Origin: Nymphaea colorata
Taxonomy: Eukaryota; Streptophyta; Magnoliopsida; Nymphaeales; Nymphaeaceae
Direction of reading: 5' to 3'
NCBI RefSeq assembly: GCF_008831285.2
Contig: NC_045143.1
Coordinates: 12,823,214 to 12,887,213 of the forward strand
Length of the DNA: 64,000 nucleotides
Positions within the stretch are counted from its first letter, which is position 1. Every line of letters begins with the position of its first letter. The notes under the pieces are model-generated. The model was not told where the DNA came from. It made no database searches and was given only the letters and a program-made list of their open reading frames with translations. The translations under genes were made by a program, and so were the position numbers. Positions 60,641 to 64,000 of the stretch are shown piece by piece.

Positions 60641-60709
60641 CTAACTAGGAAACGATATTGAATACTATAAGTACAAGAAAATAGAAAGAGAGAGAGAGAA
60701 CAAGCGAAC

Positions 60710-60808
60710 CTGCTCGCATCGATCGCACGCAAAAGGCAAGAAATCGATCAGTTTGCAATCGTCGACGCTGCAATGCCTGCCGAGATCGGGAAATTCGGGA
60801 GTCCCCAT
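60710..60808 (-). CDS. SAP11-like: AN1-C2H2 zinc-finger stress-associated protein, exon 1 (residues 1-33)
   Basis: Exon 1 reads MGTPEFPDLGRHCSVDDCK and continues to a C-D-R-C-E-Q end. It supplies the first half of AN1 finger 1: Cys13, Cys18, Cys28 and Cys31. The ATG at 60,808-60,806 is chosen because M-G-T-P-E-F-P is the usual start of this family. Codon 33 (CAG) ends at 60,710 and is followed by a GT donor at 60,709-60,708. The partner acceptor is 21.6 kb away at 39,085-39,086, where exon 2 begins exactly with the expected V-F-C-L-E-H. The intron is phase 0. No other exon is needed to complete the finger. Confidence 0.92.
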
Positions 60809-61080
60809 TGATCGATCCTCTTGAAGAAAAAGACTGCGACTTTAGAATCAACTGAATTAATTGAGATGCAGATTCGTATGAAGGGATTAGGAACAGAGAC
60901 AGAGACAGAGAGAAAAAGGAACGAAAGAGGACTCTAGATCTCCGGGTCCATGTCTGAAGACTCCCTGGCCTGTCTTTCCTCTAGCTAGAGAGAGAGCCCC
61001 TCTCTCTCTCATGAGTGCTGTGGGGCATTGCCGTCCGCAACACGGGCCAGGGGTCAAACTTTGAGGATACATCTGATTGG
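60809..61080 (-). promoter_or_regulatory. Putative leader and proximal promoter of the SAP gene
   Basis: Reading toward the gene there is a CCAAT box (61,080-61,076), a W-box core TTGACC (61,057-61,052), and CT/GA-rich blocks typical of plant pyrimidine-patch promoters and leaders (about 60,975-61,015 and 60,890-60,915). No convincing TATA box. If transcription starts upstream of 60,951, the leader has a 5-codon upstream frame (ATG at 60,951, TAG at 60,934). If it starts upstream of about 61,012, a longer upstream frame opens at CTCATGAGAG. The transcription start is unknown. Confidence 0.45.
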
Positions 61081-61532
61081 AGAAGATTCAAACAGATGAC
61101 TGAACTTAACAGGACAAAAGACGCCCCCCACACGGACAGAATAGAAAAACTAAAAAAAGTATCTTTCTACGGAAGATCAAATTACCCTTGAGAGGAGGGA
61201 AACCGAGTTCGTTCCTTCGCGTGTTCGTTGAAATTTCATTCCTTTGGACGCCGTATTGATGTTGCACTAACATCTGAATTTGACACCCCAAATGGATCCC
61301 ACCCAAGCGTAAATTACTAAGCTTTTTTTAAGTTAATTGTTTTTAGTTACCTTGATTTTATTTACTCTATTCACAGGCAGTGATACATGTGGGTTGGTGT
61401 AGCCCCTCAAAAAATTCTTTATTTTCAATTAATATTTTTAAATATTTGGTTTGTTATGTATATGAGTGCCCCTTGGATTATGTAAATCTGTGAAGAGTGC
61501 TCCATCCGAAAAAAAATTCTGATTTCGCCACA

Positions 61533-61577
61533 GTATATATATATATGTGTGTGTGTGTGTGTGCGCGCGCACACACA
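61533..61577. repeat. 45-bp alternating purine-pyrimidine tract, (TA)n(TG)n(CG)n(CA)n
   Basis: TA dinucleotides pass into TG, then CG, then CA, without breaking purine-pyrimidine alternation. The TG-CG-CA part is self-complementary. Confidence 0.95.
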
Positions 61578-62519
61578 AATACTATTACTGTCATTAAAGA
61601 TCATGATCGTGACATACCATACTTCCACCAAATTGTTCACTAAATACCAAGAGAACCTTGATATTTGACTTTGATTGCTAATTCAGAACAAGTATTTACA
61701 TTTCCAACGACTCCCTTTAGACTCATTCTCAAGAGTTTTTTCATTAAAAGAAAAAACATTATTAAATGGCAAGATGTTCTGGCCGGCAAGAGTTTTGCAA
61801 AATTATGTTCCATTTTTGTTTTAGTTTGTAATGCACCAAATCAAACCGTTTATCACTTACTCGCAAATGCAATAAAACATAATGTCAATATGTTTGTTTC
61901 CCTAGTAAAACTTTTCTGGTCGAAGTTATTATTGGCTTGTTGTGTACTATAGTTGTAAACCGACGTTTATTTAAAAAATACAATTTTTAAAAGCATTTCA
62001 CAACCAAATGGCATGACCAATACACAAAAGAAGCTATCACATATTTGGAAAACAAGTAGATACGACAATAATTAATTACTTCTTCAAACAGTAAGTGAAT
62101 GCTATAAAATAAAAATGAAATATATAGCCATCAATAATTTGGTTTTCTCCAATATCACCTCTCCAATCATTATCACAATATTTGATTAAGTGATGTGAAA
62201 AGTAAAACTATAAGATTGCATTTTTTTCTTCAATCAAAGATGTAACGTTACAGAATTACTAAATACTTGAAGAACAAGTAAATGTTCTTGAAAAGGGCAA
62301 ATATGAAAAAAGTTCGATCATGAATGGCTGAGAAATGAGATGAATCACTTTGAGAGGGCATTAGTGTTTGATTATTTGAAGTCAGTATCCATATATGTTA
62401 TGCTTCATACTTAAATCATTATGTTGTGCAAATTCACCATGACTCTGATTGAAACTCCTCAATTGCTCGGCCACTTATACTATATGACGGCACAGTAGTG
62501 TCATGGGCTATTAAGTGAG

Positions 62520-62940
62520 CTAAGAAGATATTGAAGAGGGAGATGAGAGTATTTAAGATGGATAGTAGAAAATTTGTGGGAAGAGAAGAAGAGGGGATGG
62601 AAAAAGAGATAAGAGGGGAAAAAAGAGAGAATTGCCATGAGAGAAGAAAGAAGAGGAAGATGAGAGGAGAGAATGCAAGGAAAAAGGAGATGGGATGGTA
62701 TATCTAAGAGGGAATGGGGGAAAAAAAGGAGCTGCAAGTAAAGTGGAGGGTTTTGAGAGGAGGGGAAGCGGAGTTTCATGGATAAAAGAAGAGGCGGAAA
62801 CTAATCAAACATTAGAAGAGGAAGTTGGCAGTAGATTAGAAGGGGTAGTTTTGTGATCAAAAGTAGCGTTTTGTGAACAGAAGAGGGGATTGACAAAAGA
62901 GAGTGTACATAGGAGAGGAGAAGAGGAGGAGGGTGTAGAA
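62520..62940. repeat. Purine-rich (A/G) tract
   Basis: About 420 bp with strong purine bias on the plus strand (AAGAGGAAGATGAGAGG-like). The Leu/Ser/Phe/Pro-rich frame on the minus strand (62,779-62,501) is explained by this bias and is not called a gene. Confidence 0.75.
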
Positions 62941-64000
62941 GTAAAATTTTTTACAACTATATGTAGTGATTTAATGATAATTGTGAGAAACCATGCTCTC
63001 TTAAGTCACTTAATTAGCTTACAGTATGGTTAATGGTATGGACATTACATGAAGGAAAAGTGTTGATGGCCAAGCTTTAGAAGTGTCAAAAATTATTTGT
63101 GTTGCTGTTACTTTGATAATGTTTCATACTTCAATTGTTCCTATTTTAATATAATATTTATGATAACTTATATTATAATGTGTTTATAGTTACAAAGTTG
63201 GCAATATAAAAAGAAGAAAGCTGAGAAAAGAGATGATTGTATTCATGATTAAATAATTGTTTCATAGTGAGTTAATGTACTTTTCGAATGATGTTTCAAT
63301 ATGAATAAGTGGAAATAACACACTATTATAAATTTAGCAACTTCTCAATAGTAATAAGTTGGGGTAGAGTCCATATGAAACGAGATTAAATTTTGAATAA
63401 CTCAATCAAGAAATTATCTTTAGTAGTACTCAACATAAAAAAAAGTTCATACAAATTCAAGGTCTAATCAACCAATCACACAATCTCTTAGCAAGAAGTA
63501 AATTAGAAGACAAACTCTTCTTGTAGATAACTACTAAGGCGCTTAATTTGAGATCTTGCACTTAGCACTTCTTTTGGACAGCTTTAGTGGATCATAACAA
63601 TGATCTTATACACAACTAAAACAAGTTATGGTCTTAATACAAAAAACATGAATACAACACAGTAAACAAGCAATATGAATCACATAGTTAAGTAATGGAC
63701 AACCCTATAATATTAAAAAAAAACCAAAAAGTTATACTATCTAACTAGAACAATGAAAGGTCTTAACAAACAATTGAAAATTTAAACTAAAGTAATCCTA
63801 AACATACTTATTATATATTGAAAAACAGCTAAGCACTCTACTGCATAGGACAATAAATAAAAACAGGTGAACACCCTAAACTGCTCCAATATAGTGTTCA
63901 ATTTAGCTTCAAGGCAGGTTTTCAAAATCTATAAATTCTAGAGGGCAAAAATTATCCCAAATTTATGAAATTAGGCTTACTCTACACACTTTCCCAAGAA

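Larger units (their letters stand above)
39085..60709 (-). other. 21,625-bp first intron of the SAP gene
   Basis: Defined by a GT donor (60,709-60,708, context CAG/GTTCGC) and an AG acceptor (39,086-39,085, context TTGAGCAG/GTTTTC). The two exons join in phase 0 inside AN1 finger 1 with no residue missing. About half or more of the intron is transposon: SINE pieces, Copia C2, Copia C3, Gypsy G3 and G4, Copia C4 and a Copia RNase H tail. Elements in the same sense as the gene are C3 and G3. The others are antisense. Confidence 0.88.
61081..64000. other. Distal upstream DNA, no gene seen
   Basis: Apart from the two tracts listed, AT-rich DNA without a recognisable reading frame or element. Confidence 0.5.

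Noticed and set aside
60645-60851. An open frame overlapping SAP exon 1 in another phase
   Set aside because: It starts at TTG rather than ATG. The exon 1 frame encodes the conserved SAP N-terminus instead.
62501-62779. A 92-codon Leu/Phe/Ser-rich minus-strand frame
   Set aside because: It lies in a polypurine tract, and its composition follows from base bias.
1111-64000. CRISPR arrays, operons, riboswitches or bacterial-type promoters
   Set aside because: Nothing in the window resembles them. The introns, plant-type transposons and eukaryotic rRNA sequence show a plant nuclear genome.

Overview
This is a nuclear window from a flowering plant, or at least a seed plant, with a repeat-rich genome. 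The evidence is one clear plant-type host gene, an AN1-C2H2 zinc-finger stress-associated protein (SAP11/SAP16 type), and a dense, nested set of Ty1/Copia and Ty3/Gypsy LTR retrotransposons primed by initiator-Met tRNA. A tRNA-derived SINE and a non-autonomous hAT DNA transposon are also present. No species can be named from the sequence. A giant, transposon-filled intron would fit a large-genome lineage, but that is inference.

Layout. 1-6.7 kb: AT-rich non-coding DNA with a (GA)n microsatellite and a small minisatellite. 6.7-9.85 kb: a heavily decayed Ty3/Gypsy element. 9.86-10.27 kb and 30.2-33.4 kb: the two halves of one old Copia (C1), split by a 20-kb Gypsy block. 10.29-30.21 kb: that block, a chromodomain-type Gypsy array in the order LTR-internal-LTR-internal-LTR. 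Its first internal copy (A) carries a 319-bp piece of the 3' end of 18S rRNA. Its second copy (B) carries an 882-bp hAT element with a (CCCTCT)-rich core, plus a 2.9-kb insertion containing a 175-bp tandem repeat. 33.4-38.2 kb: mostly non-coding, with one possible spliced coding fragment.

38,275-60,808 (minus strand): the SAP gene. Exon 1 (60,710-60,808) encodes residues 1-33 and exon 2 (38,275-39,084) encodes residues 34-302. The 21.6-kb phase-0 intron between them splits the first AN1 zinc finger. It contains a Copia (C2) interrupted by a SINE-bearing insert and by a young Copia (C3, two LTRs about 1.4% divergent). It also holds two Gypsy elements arranged head to head (G3 minus, G4 plus), a Copia (C4) spliced into G4, and a Copia RT/RNase H tail. 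60.8-64 kb: the putative leader and promoter side of the SAP gene, then non-coding DNA with a 45-bp alternating purine-pyrimidine tract and a polypurine region.

The only gene that looks functional is SAP. Every transposon reading frame examined is broken. The main biological points are how one small zinc-finger gene keeps an intact reading frame across a transposon-built intron, and two unusual chimeras: an rRNA-Gypsy fusion and a hAT element carrying a quadruplex-prone core.
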